From JASMTM01 sp046483075 (GTDB taxonomy: Bacteria; Thermotogota; Thermotogae; Petrotogales; Kosmotogaceae): a DNA stretch of 7,711 nt. Below, piece after piece: positions 1 to 7,000 of the stretch. Position numbers and translations under genes: made by a program. Below the pieces are notes generated by a model. It was not told where the DNA came from. It did no database searches and saw nothing but the letters and a program-made list of their open reading frames with translations. The stretch is taken from contig JAWODV010000102.1 of assembly GCA_046483075.1 (NCBI GenBank), positions 1 through 7,711 on the forward strand, read 5' to 3'. Positions within the stretch are counted from its first letter, which is position 1. Each line of letters begins with the position of its first letter.

Positions 1-425
1 AATCCCTTCGTCGTTCCAAAATATATATTGTTGTTCTCATCAAAGGAAGGACTCATAAAAATTTCGCCTGTTTCTGTTGCTGAAATGTCCTGAAAGCTCC
101 ATAATACAGTACCATCTCTATCCAGTTTCATCAGTCTAGCATTGTCAGCTGCAATCAAAATATTATCGCAATTGTCTACAGAAGGATCTGAGTAGAAACC
201 CCCCACGTAATCATCAGAAAATGAATAGAACTTATTGAGTGCCCCATCAGAGATTTTGTATAACGTTCTGAATGTTTCCAGGTAAATATCGTTTTCAGAT
301 GAAGCTGCTAGAACAGAAAATGCTACCGAATCCTTTAGAACGTAAGAATTATTACTGAGAAAACTTGTGGGAACACAACTTGAAAGCACAATCAAAATAG
401 AAATACATAATATTAATATTTTCAT
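1..425 (-). CDS. Lipoprotein with PQQ/BamB-like beta-propeller, N-terminal part (3' end beyond window)
   Basis: An open frame runs from an ATG at 425 leftward off the window: 141 codons plus two bases with no stop. A GGAGG ribosome site lies at 431-435, five bases before the ATG. The first 17 residues are a lipoprotein signal, with hydrophobic residues 3-13 and lipobox L14-S15-S16-C17. The rest carries the blade pattern of PQQ-like propellers: NDIYLETFRTLYKISDG (about 46-62), then NILIAADNARLMKLDRDG followed by TVLWSFQ, then SPSFDENNNIYFGTTKG at the edge. Proteins of this kind are envelope-anchored scaffolds or binding proteins (BamB is the known example), and no catalytic residues are expected. 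The lipoprotein and propeller calls follow from the motifs. The ligand or partner cannot be told. It faces away from the permease gene across a 208-bp divergent spacer. Confidence 0.8.
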   Translation of the reverse strand, partial: MKILILCISILIVLSSCVPTSFLSNNSYVLKDSVAFSVLAASSENDIYLETFRTLYKISDGALNKFYSFSDDYVGGFYSDPSVDNCDNILIAADNARLMKLDRDGTVLWSFQDISATETGEIFMSPSFDENNNIYFGTTKG

Positions 426-468
426 TTTTTCCTCCAGTAATTTTAAAAAATAATAAATTTCTGTTGTA

Positions 469-498
469 ATAATACTAACAGTTGTATGGTTGTTTTAA
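469..498 (-). promoter_or_regulatory. Candidate promoter of the beta-propeller lipoprotein gene
   Basis: On the minus strand a TTAAAA -35-like hexamer (493-498) is separated by 18 bases from a TATTAT -10 hexamer (469-474). Transcription would start near 462 and give a leader of about 37 bases containing the GGAGG site. The match is reasonable (4/6 and 5/6 to the sigma-70 consensus), but the surroundings are so AT-rich that chance matches are common. Confidence 0.35.
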
Positions 499-585
499 GT
501 ACAAATAGACTTGCTCTTCAATAAATTTTTAAAAAAGAGTAATGCTTAAATCAAATGATTTTAAGAATATTTCAAAAAGAGCGAT

Positions 586-608
586 ATCTTTGTTATTATT
601 TCAAAGAT
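586..608. promoter_or_regulatory. 7-bp inverted repeat overlapping the permease promoter (possible operator)
   Basis: ATCTTTG at 586-592 and CAAAGAT at 602-608 form a perfect 7-bp inverted repeat with a 9-base centre. It covers the candidate -35 hexamer and part of the spacer of the permease promoter, where a repressor would block polymerase. A dimeric regulator site is an inference. No regulator gene is present in the window, and a 7-bp repeat can occur by chance in AT-rich DNA. Confidence 0.3.
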
Positions 609-619
609 GAGTATATAAT
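590..619 (+). promoter_or_regulatory. Candidate promoter of the permease gene
   Basis: A perfect TATAAT (614-619) lies 18 bases after TTGTTA (590-595). Initiation about seven bases later, near 626, leaves only about eight bases before the ATG at 634. This agrees with the absence of any Shine-Dalgarno sequence in front of that ATG, so a very short-leader or leaderless mRNA is plausible. Confidence 0.45.
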
Positions 620-633
620 GGATATTAGCCGAT

Positions 634-1914
634 ATGGATAAACTATTTGTTGGAATTTATTTTATTGTAGCTTTCATTTTCATAATATTTTCAAAAGAGA
701 GACGTGTACTTCTTGCCTTCACTGCAGGTATGCTTCTTGTGGCATTGAAGGTTTCTGAGAGTATGCGTATTGAAACAATATCAGAATTTGTTGACTTCAA
801 CGCGATATTCCTTCTTATTGGAATGATGGTCATAGTAGCAATCATAAAATCTACCGGATTCTTTCAATATGTGGCTGTCAGAACCTTAAAATGGTCAAAG
901 GGTAATGTAATTATGCTTTCTACATTATTCGCAATCTTGATTGCTCTTTTCTCCATGATTCTGGACAATGTAACTACCATGATAATGTTCATGCCTATCA
1001 TATTTTTTGTGGCTGATACAGCAAAATTTAATCCTTTCGCTTTTACAACAGTCATGATTTTTGCATCGAACATCGGAGGATGTATGACCCTCGTCGGTGA
1101 CCCTCCCAATATAATCATAGGTAATGCTTCAAAAATTCCTTTTATGACATTCTCAGCGCTAATTTTCGTACCTCTTGTCATATCTTTTGGAGTCCTTTTA
1201 CTAATGTCAAGATTTAGTTTTCTTAAAGATTTATCAAAGCTTTCCAGAAGAGAAAAAGAAACGAAAGAGATGAAAACGGAAGGTCTCATAACTAATAAGA
1301 AGCTGATGTGGGTTTCACTTGTTACGCTGGGAGTTGTAGTTACAGGATTCATTATTCATAATGTTGTAGATATCGAGATGTCCTTGTTTGCAATACTTGG
1401 TGGATCATTCTTATTGCTATACACAAGCAAAAATTTCGATGATATATCTACAGAAATCGACTGGAATGCAATATTATTTTTCATAGGTCTCTTTGCTCTC
1501 GCTCACTCGCTTGAAAGTTCAGGAATAGCTGGAGATCTTTCCAATATCATTCTAAAACTTTCCGATAATCCAATAATGCTTTCTACAGCAATCCTGTGGA
1601 TAAGTGGAACCATAGCAATGGTTACAGGGGCAATACCGGTAGTTGCGATATTTATTCCAATAGTAGCAAAACTTTCCGCACATTATCCTCTTTCATATGA
1701 TCTCTGGATTGCGCTTGCACTTGGTGCAAATCTTGGCGGAAACGGTACTCTGACTGGTCATCTTGCAAACATCATGTCTTTTGAAATGGTCAATAAAGAA
1801 ACAAGGAAGAAAAATACTTTCCTGGATTTCTTCAAGCTTGGTTTACCTGTGGCAATCGTTGCGCTTATAATATCCAACGCTTACCTCTTCATGAGGCTTG
1901 TTATCTTCGCCTGA
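634..1914 (+). CDS. ArsB/NhaD-type (CitMHS superfamily) inner-membrane ion permease
   Basis: This 426-residue protein is almost entirely hydrophobic segments, arranged as two inverted halves joined by a charged cytoplasmic loop (about 195-223, rich in K/E/R). The first half has the signatures of the group that contains NhaD Na+/H+ antiporters, ArsB arsenite pumps and the animal P protein: DNVTT (111-115) and SNIGG followed by TLVGDPPN (145-159). The second half has LGANLGGNGTLTG (363-375). Two usual second-half motifs differ: the DNIP seen in relatives is TGAIP (331-335), and GASAN is GHLAN (375-379). The exact substrate (Na+/H+, oxyanion or dicarboxylate) cannot be assigned. No arsenic genes (arsR, arsA, arsC) lie nearby, so an arsenite role is not supported. 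The ATG at 634 is the only sensible start: the frame has a TAA at 616-618 and no start codon between. No ribosome site precedes it. It ends 46 bp from the convergent SYLF gene. Confidence 0.88.
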   Translation: MDKLFVGIYFIVAFIFIIFSKERRVLLAFTAGMLLVALKVSESMRIETISEFVDFNAIFLLIGMMVIVAIIKSTGFFQYVAVRTLKWSKGNVIMLSTLFAILIALFSMILDNVTTMIMFMPIIFFVADTAKFNPFAFTTVMIFASNIGGCMTLVGDPPNIIIGNASKIPFMTFSALIFVPLVISFGVLLLMSRFSFLKDLSKLSRREKETKEMKTEGLITNKKLMWVSLVTLGVVVTGFIIHNVVDIEMSLFAILGGSFLLLYTSKNFDDISTEIDWNAILFFIGLFALAHSLESSGIAGDLSNIILKLSDNPIMLSTAILWISGTIAMVTGAIPVVAIFIPIVAKLSAHYPLSYDLWIALALGANLGGNGTLTGHLANIMSFEMVNKETRKKNTFLDFFKLGLPVAIVALIISNAYLFMRLVIFA

Positions 1915-1947
1915 AGCTATATTTTGTTGCTGGTTTCTTTTTCATAA

Positions 1948-1972
1948 ACAAAGCATGAAACTAAGGCTTTGT
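1948..1972. terminator. Possible weak bidirectional terminator hairpin between convergent genes
   Basis: ACAAAGC (1948-1954) and GCTTTGT (1966-1972) form a 7-bp stem with an 11-base loop, straddling the stop codon of the SYLF gene (1961-1963). It sits between two convergent stops, where a shared terminator is expected. The stem is short, and the following T-run is only three bases on the minus strand and absent on the plus strand, so it would be weak. Confidence 0.28.
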
Positions 1973-2671
1973 ATCATAACTCTCTTCGTCTATTTCCCTT
2001 TGTGTTCCATTGATTATTGAATCGAGAATCTTTATCAAATTTACAATCTCAGGAGATTCATTCGCTTTCCGTATTAGGATATCTTTGGCAGGAAAATATT
2101 CACCATAAAACTCATTGTTGATATCCCTGTCATTTTTTACTAAAGAGCCTTCTAGTGTGAACCCTGCATAAAAACCTCTACTCAAAGAATATGAAACAAT
2201 AGCCTGCAGGGTGTAATCAAAATCTGCGGAAAGACTTCTTCCCACAGGTCCCGCTGATATACTCAAGCTTCCTCCGAGAGTAATATTATCTTTTGTAAAC
2301 CCCTCAAAGCCATTATCATTCATTATTAAGAGTATTAGTCCAATGGATTCAAGCCCGATTTGAGGGCCATAGCTTACTTTGTAAAGCTTAAGAAATAAAG
2401 GACCATACCACTGATCATTTTCTTTATCCCTCTTTAAAAGAAAACCTTCACCGTATTGCCCTCCAACCACAAGCCCTCCTCTTATAACATTCGGAAAAAA
2501 AGCAACACCTTTAGCTTTTTTAAGTAATTCCTTAAAGGCTCCACTGTCAGGCTTTACTATTAGTTCCTCTAAAACAGATTGAGCATCATAGAACCTCTCT
2601 ACCGGTTTTTGATTTGCCATCGCATTCACTCCTGCTAAAATAATAAAGAACACTATAAACAACTTTTTCAT
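1961..2671 (-). CDS. Exported SYLF (Ysc84-type) lipid-binding domain protein
   Basis: This 236-residue protein starts with a signal peptide (MKKLF, hydrophobic 4-14, likely cut after A17 or A19). A nearly complete SYLF domain follows: KKAKGVAFFPNVIRGGLVVGG (residues 51-71), then WYGPLFLKL (88-96), YGPQIGLESIGLILLIMND (101-119), GFEGF (121-125), ITLGGSLSISAGPVGR (130-145), and YSLSRGFYAGFTLEGS (161-176) ending in NEFYG. SYLF domains bind phosphoinositides in eukaryotes (Ysc84/SH3YL1). The many bacterial homologues are exported and their role is not known. No lipobox is present, so it is a secreted or periplasmic protein, not a lipoprotein. The tail after residue 200 is charged and outside the core domain. 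The ATG at 2671 is supported by GGAG (2680-2683) eight bases upstream. It is divergent from the PqaA-like gene across only 88 bp. Confidence 0.88.
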   Translation of the reverse strand: MKKLFIVFFIILAGVNAMANQKPVERFYDAQSVLEELIVKPDSGAFKELLKKAKGVAFFPNVIRGGLVVGGQYGEGFLLKRDKENDQWYGPLFLKLYKVSYGPQIGLESIGLILLIMNDNGFEGFTKDNITLGGSLSISAGPVGRSLSADFDYTLQAIVSYSLSRGFYAGFTLEGSLVKNDRDINNEFYGEYFPAKDILIRKANESPEIVNLIKILDSIINGTQREIDEESYDTKP

Positions 2672-2759
2672 AAAATCAACTCCAGATTATGTGCTTTATG
2701 TATTTTACTTTAAAACCGCAATTTTTGCTTAAAGTTTTTTTGATAGAGGAGGACACAAA
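2672..2759. promoter_or_regulatory. Divergent control region for the SYLF and PqaA-like genes
   Basis: These 88 bases must hold both promoters. For the plus gene the clearest signal is a strong GAGGAGG ribosome site at 2746-2752, seven bases before its ATG; no convincing -10 stands out. On the minus strand CATAAT (2686-2691) lies 17 bases from TTTAAA (2709-2714). However, initiation there would begin at about 2679 and remove the SYLF ribosome site (2680-2683), so that pairing is doubtful. The two promoters must overlap or abut, which would couple the two genes if a regulator binds here. Confidence 0.5.
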
Positions 2760-4028
2760 ATGAAAAATAAAACTCTTGTGCTGATAATCCTGTTGATCAC
2801 AGGAATTATGTTTTCAGCATCAATGGAAGATTATGTAAGTGTTGAGGGGCTTCCTAAAACCCTCGATGAAGCTAATTATTCGTTGAAAATACGTGGTGAA
2901 ACAGCAAATTCTGCATATGAAGTGTTTACCTTTGAACCCTTCGAGTGGAAGAATATTCAATGGGAAAATCATCTGTTAATCATATTACCTGAAGAGGTTG
3001 AATCGAAAACAGCACTTGTATTTATTACCGGGGATTATACCTTCGATAGAGATTTTCTATCAATCTTTAATTCTATAGCGGTAAAAAACAAAGCCTGCGT
3101 TGCAGTCCTTTTCGATATTCCAAACCAGCCACTGTTTGGAAACTTAAAAGAAGATTGGTTGATTGCATATACCTTTGACAAATTCTTAGAAACAAGAGAT
3201 TTCACCTGGCCTATGCTTTTGCCAATGGTTAGAGCAACAATAGCTTCCATGAATATGGTACAGTCTTATGTTTCTAACATCAAACATGATGTCGAGTATT
3301 TCATTCTCTCGGGTGCATCTAAACGAGGATGGACAACCTGGCTCACATCCGCCTTTGACAATAGAGTGAAGGCAATAGCACCCATTGCATATGACAATCT
3401 AAACATCAAAGATCAAATGAACCATCAGCTCGAGTTCTGGGGCTCCTACAGTAAATCAATAGACGAATATGTTAGTTCAGGAATACTTTCCGACCTGGAA
3501 GATAAAGACCGTATTGACTTGCTTGAATTTGTCGATCCCTTTTCATATATAGACAGGATAGATATTCCAAAATTGATAATCGTAGGAACAAATGATCCTT
3601 ACTGGCCTGTTGACGCAGTAAAACTTTACTATGACAAGCTTAAAGGAACAAAGGGGATAGTCTACGCTCCAAATAAGGGACACGGTGCAGAGACGCACCG
3701 CATAGTTAACGCCATTAATGCCTTATTTATTACTGTAGAAGAGAATAAGTCGCTTCCACTTGCGAAAGCGACTTATGAAATAACTGACAATAGTTTAGTG
3801 ATTAAAACCGAAATCATTGAGAACAGCTGGGAACTCAAAGAGAAAAGGGTGTTTCACGCTTACTCAAACATTCAAGATTTCAGAAATGCATTTTTCCATT
3901 CCAAAGCATTTGAATCAGATGAAATAAAGCTTGAAATAAATAATTACACTGCCTTTTATGTTGAGTGCGAATTTTCATATAACGGCACCAGTTTTACTAT
4001 TTGCACACCCGTTGATATTGTATACTGA
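2760..4028 (+). CDS. Exported PhoPQ-activated pathogenicity-related (PqaA) family alpha/beta hydrolase
   Basis: This 422-residue protein has a signal peptide (MKNK, hydrophobic 5-17, probable cut after A20). The pattern is that of the PqaA/AprA-like family: MEDYVSVEG near the N terminus, an inserted helical part (about 130-175), then SGASKRGWTTW (184-194) with S187 as nucleophile in a G-A-S-K-R-G elbow. DNRVKAIAPIAYDNLN (200-215) follows. D279 (GTNDPYW) is the likely acid and H308 (NKGHG) the likely base, so the triad S187/D279/H308 is complete and the enzyme should be active. The last about 90 residues form a beta-rich C-terminal domain. Family members include Salmonella PqaA, where the gene is PhoP-regulated, and Dictyostelium AprA, a secreted proliferation repressor. 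No natural substrate is established, so only hydrolase activity can be claimed. It is somewhat shorter than enterobacterial PqaA. The start is fixed by GAGGAGG seven bases upstream. Its stop lies 20 bp from that of the subtilase gene, tail to tail. Confidence 0.9.
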   Translation: MKNKTLVLIILLITGIMFSASMEDYVSVEGLPKTLDEANYSLKIRGETANSAYEVFTFEPFEWKNIQWENHLLIILPEEVESKTALVFITGDYTFDRDFLSIFNSIAVKNKACVAVLFDIPNQPLFGNLKEDWLIAYTFDKFLETRDFTWPMLLPMVRATIASMNMVQSYVSNIKHDVEYFILSGASKRGWTTWLTSAFDNRVKAIAPIAYDNLNIKDQMNHQLEFWGSYSKSIDEYVSSGILSDLEDKDRIDLLEFVDPFSYIDRIDIPKLIIVGTNDPYWPVDAVKLYYDKLKGTKGIVYAPNKGHGAETHRIVNAINALFITVEENKSLPLAKATYEITDNSLVIKTEIIENSWELKEKRVFHAYSNIQDFRNAFFHSKAFESDEIKLEINNYTAFYVECEFSYNGTSFTICTPVDIVY

Positions 4029-4048
4029 TTAGTAAATTACTGTTCCAG

Positions 4049-7000
4049 TTACTTTATCTTTTCATAATGCTCTTTAATAACTGCATCTTTCTTTTCGATA
4101 ACCTTGTCGAAATCTTTGAATGCTGGTTTATAGGTTTCATCTATATATACACCAAATTCAAAGTTTGCTTCTGTTTGACCACCTGCTGTTACCGAAACTG
4201 TTGATGGAGAATCGTCATCAGGGTCACCACCTGAATAACCATAATAACCATACAGATCACCGGCACCAATATTACCATCGTTATCAAAATCCTGCCAAAC
4301 AAAAACATACGAACTTGCCAGATTAACCTGTAGATTATATGACCCATCGGTGTTTACAACAGAAACAGAATCCACATTCCACATTGTATCAGTATTATAG
4401 ACAATAAGTGGTTCCCAGCCATCTGCGTATGTTACTGCAGAATATGCATCTATAAGGCCATAACCGTAGTAATTATCAAATCCGGGATCTCCTAGATCTC
4501 TTGCTGTACTCTGCAAGATATCTCTAATTTCTTCAACACCGGTTATTCCATTTGATATCATGAGTGCAACTACACCAGCCACATGAGGAGCTGCCATAGA
4601 TGTTCCATGCATGTAAAAATAACCATTGCCTGTGTTAAGGCTCCAGCTTGTACTTAATACTCCATCAACATTCCCGTCATCATCCTGATCATATCTCATG
4701 TCTCCTCCCGGCGCTACGAAATCAAGTTTGGGTCCGTAATTGGAATAATAGGACCTTTGCCAGTCATATCTTACCGCCCCCACTGCATATGTTTCGGAGT
4801 ATTTTGCAGGGTAACGTAGCCCTGAATTGTCATTTCCTGCAGCAGCAACAAGAATCACATCGTTATCGTAACCATACAGGCAGGCATCCTCAACTGCAGA
4901 GCTAGGACTGGTACTTCCTATACTCATATTTATGACTTTTGCTCCATGTTCAACAGCATATATTATTCCCTGGGCTACGATAAAAGCACTTCCTCCATTA
5001 GGTCCCATTATGCGTATGGGTAGTATTTTTGTACTGCCACTACCACCCCAGTTAACTCCTGCTACACCTACCGAATTATTACTCAAAGCTGCAATTGTTC
5101 CAGCTACATGTGTGCCGTGACTTAGAGCATTTGGTTCGGAATCGGTACCCGGATCGGTAGGATCCGTATCATTGTCTACAAAATCATATCCTGTATCCCA
5201 GAAAACACCATTAAGATCTGGATGATCAAATCTAACGCCTGTATCCAGTACGGCAACAACTACATTGATACTTCCAGTAGTTTGACTCCAGGCTGCTGGA
5301 AGATTTATAGTCTCATAATGCCATTGGTTATCAAAATAGGTGTCATTTGGATATATTTCAGGAATAACTTCGGGCTCGTAAACATCCATAGCCTCATAAA
5401 CGTAGTTTCTTTCAATATTTCTAAACCAACTGTGGTTTTTGAGTTTATTCTTCAGTTCGTTAAGAGTTAATTCAGACTCTACAAGCATATAAGCAAAAGA
5501 TTTATCTGCTGTTTCAAGTGTATCTTTAACAGAATAAGTCATACCGTATCTTTCGTCTTCTTTAATTGCAGTCATTGCATTATTTAGTTCGTAGTTTCTA
5601 TTAAGTCCAACAATGTATTCACCCTTAATGTATTCCTCTGTATCATCCTCCGAGAAATTGCCAAAGTCATAATCCAGGATTTCATTAGAACTGGTTACAT
5701 AACCATCATAAGGCTGAACATTACCATATATTTCACCATAAGCTCCTTCAGTAGTGAAATACCATACAGGACCTGTTGTTTCTCCTCCGTTACCATCCTT
5801 TGCTTTTATTTTCCAGTAATATGTTGTTCCTTCTTCAAGTGAACCAGGAGGGTCATAATTTTTTGAAGATTGATTGGAAGATGCAAGAGGAGGTGAGCTT
5901 GAATCACCAAAGTAAACATCATATACCAGCGAATCCCCATCCGGGTCACTACAGTTCCAGCTGATACTTGTATTGACTGAAACATCAGTAGATCCATTTG
6001 CTGGTGAAGGACTGGATGGTGTTTCAGGCGGATAATTGTCAGCTTCTGTTGCGAAATGCCACACTTGGCCTTCAGTTGACGCACCATGTTCATCCCATGC
6101 AACGATTTTCCAATAATAAGTCTCATCATAGTCTAATGTACCTGGATCATAATTAGCAGTTGCTTTTCCGTAGTATATTGCTGGTGGATTACTAGAAGTA
6201 CCAAAATATATGTCATAAGTTAAATCGTCACCGTCTGGATCAGAACATGTCCAGCTTAGGTTAGTATTTATTGATTGATCAACAGAACCATTTGAAGGAG
6301 AAGGATTTGAAGGAGCATTGGGAGGACTGTTTCCTGCTTCAGTTTTAAAAGACCATAGCGGTCCTGTTGTTTCCCCACCTTTTCCGTCCTTTGCTTTTAT
6401 CTTCCAGTAATAAGTAGTATCAGGATCAAGAGAACCAACAGGGTCGTAATTATTGCTTCCGTGGGTATATTTTACAACTGAAGGATTTGTAGTTTTGCCG
6501 AGATAGACATCGTATGTCAATGAATCTCCATCTGGATCAGAACATATCCAGCTTAAATTTGTATTAACGGAAACATCAGTTAAATCATTTGCAGGTGAAG
6601 GATTTGATGGTTGATTGGGTGGATTGTTATCACCTTCTGTGGTAAACGACCAGAGAGGACCCATTGTTTCTCCACCGTTTCCATCCTTTGCTTTAACTTT
6701 CCAATAATAAGTTGTATCAGGGTCAAGCGTTCCTGGATCATAATAGATACTTGACTGGTTGGTTGATTTAATACCTGGACTGGTGGTCTTTCCAAAGTAA
6801 ACATCATAAACCAGAGAATCTCCATCGGGATCGGTACACCACCAGCTAAGCAACACATCAACCGAAACGTTATTTTCGTTGTTTGAAGGGTCCGGAAGCG
6901 AAGGAGCATTGGGATCTCTGTTAACATCATTCACCGTGATTTTGAAGGTTGATTGAGCATCTGCTATTCCATCACTTACCTGTATAGTTACGTAATGTAT

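Noticed and set aside
461..481. Inverted repeat CTGTT/AACAG around the -10 of the beta-propeller gene
   Set aside because: Only 5 bp per arm in AT-rich DNA; expected by chance.
864..1352. 162-codon open frame on the minus strand inside the permease gene
   Set aside because: It lies fully antisense to strongly motif-supported permease codons, has no family resemblance and no ribosome site that I can see.
634..1914. Arsenite efflux pump (ArsB) as a specific function
   Set aside because: The motifs are shared by the whole ArsB/NhaD/P-protein group, and no arsenic resistance genes are nearby.
4031..4057. Small broken hairpin between the convergent PqaA-like and protease genes (AGTA/TACT and ACTG/CAGT arms)
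   Set aside because: Two 4-bp stems separated by a bulge and no clean T-run; too weak to call a terminator.
5806..6129. 107-codon alternate-frame reading on the minus strand inside the Fn3-like repeats; a similar one at 6580-6930
   Set aside because: These are out-of-frame readings of the repetitive protease gene. Their resemblance to each other simply follows from the repeats.
5735..6916. Recent or unstable tandem repeat (phase-variable array)
   Set aside because: Units are near 297 bp but differ at many silent and several coding positions, so slippage or recent duplication is not indicated.
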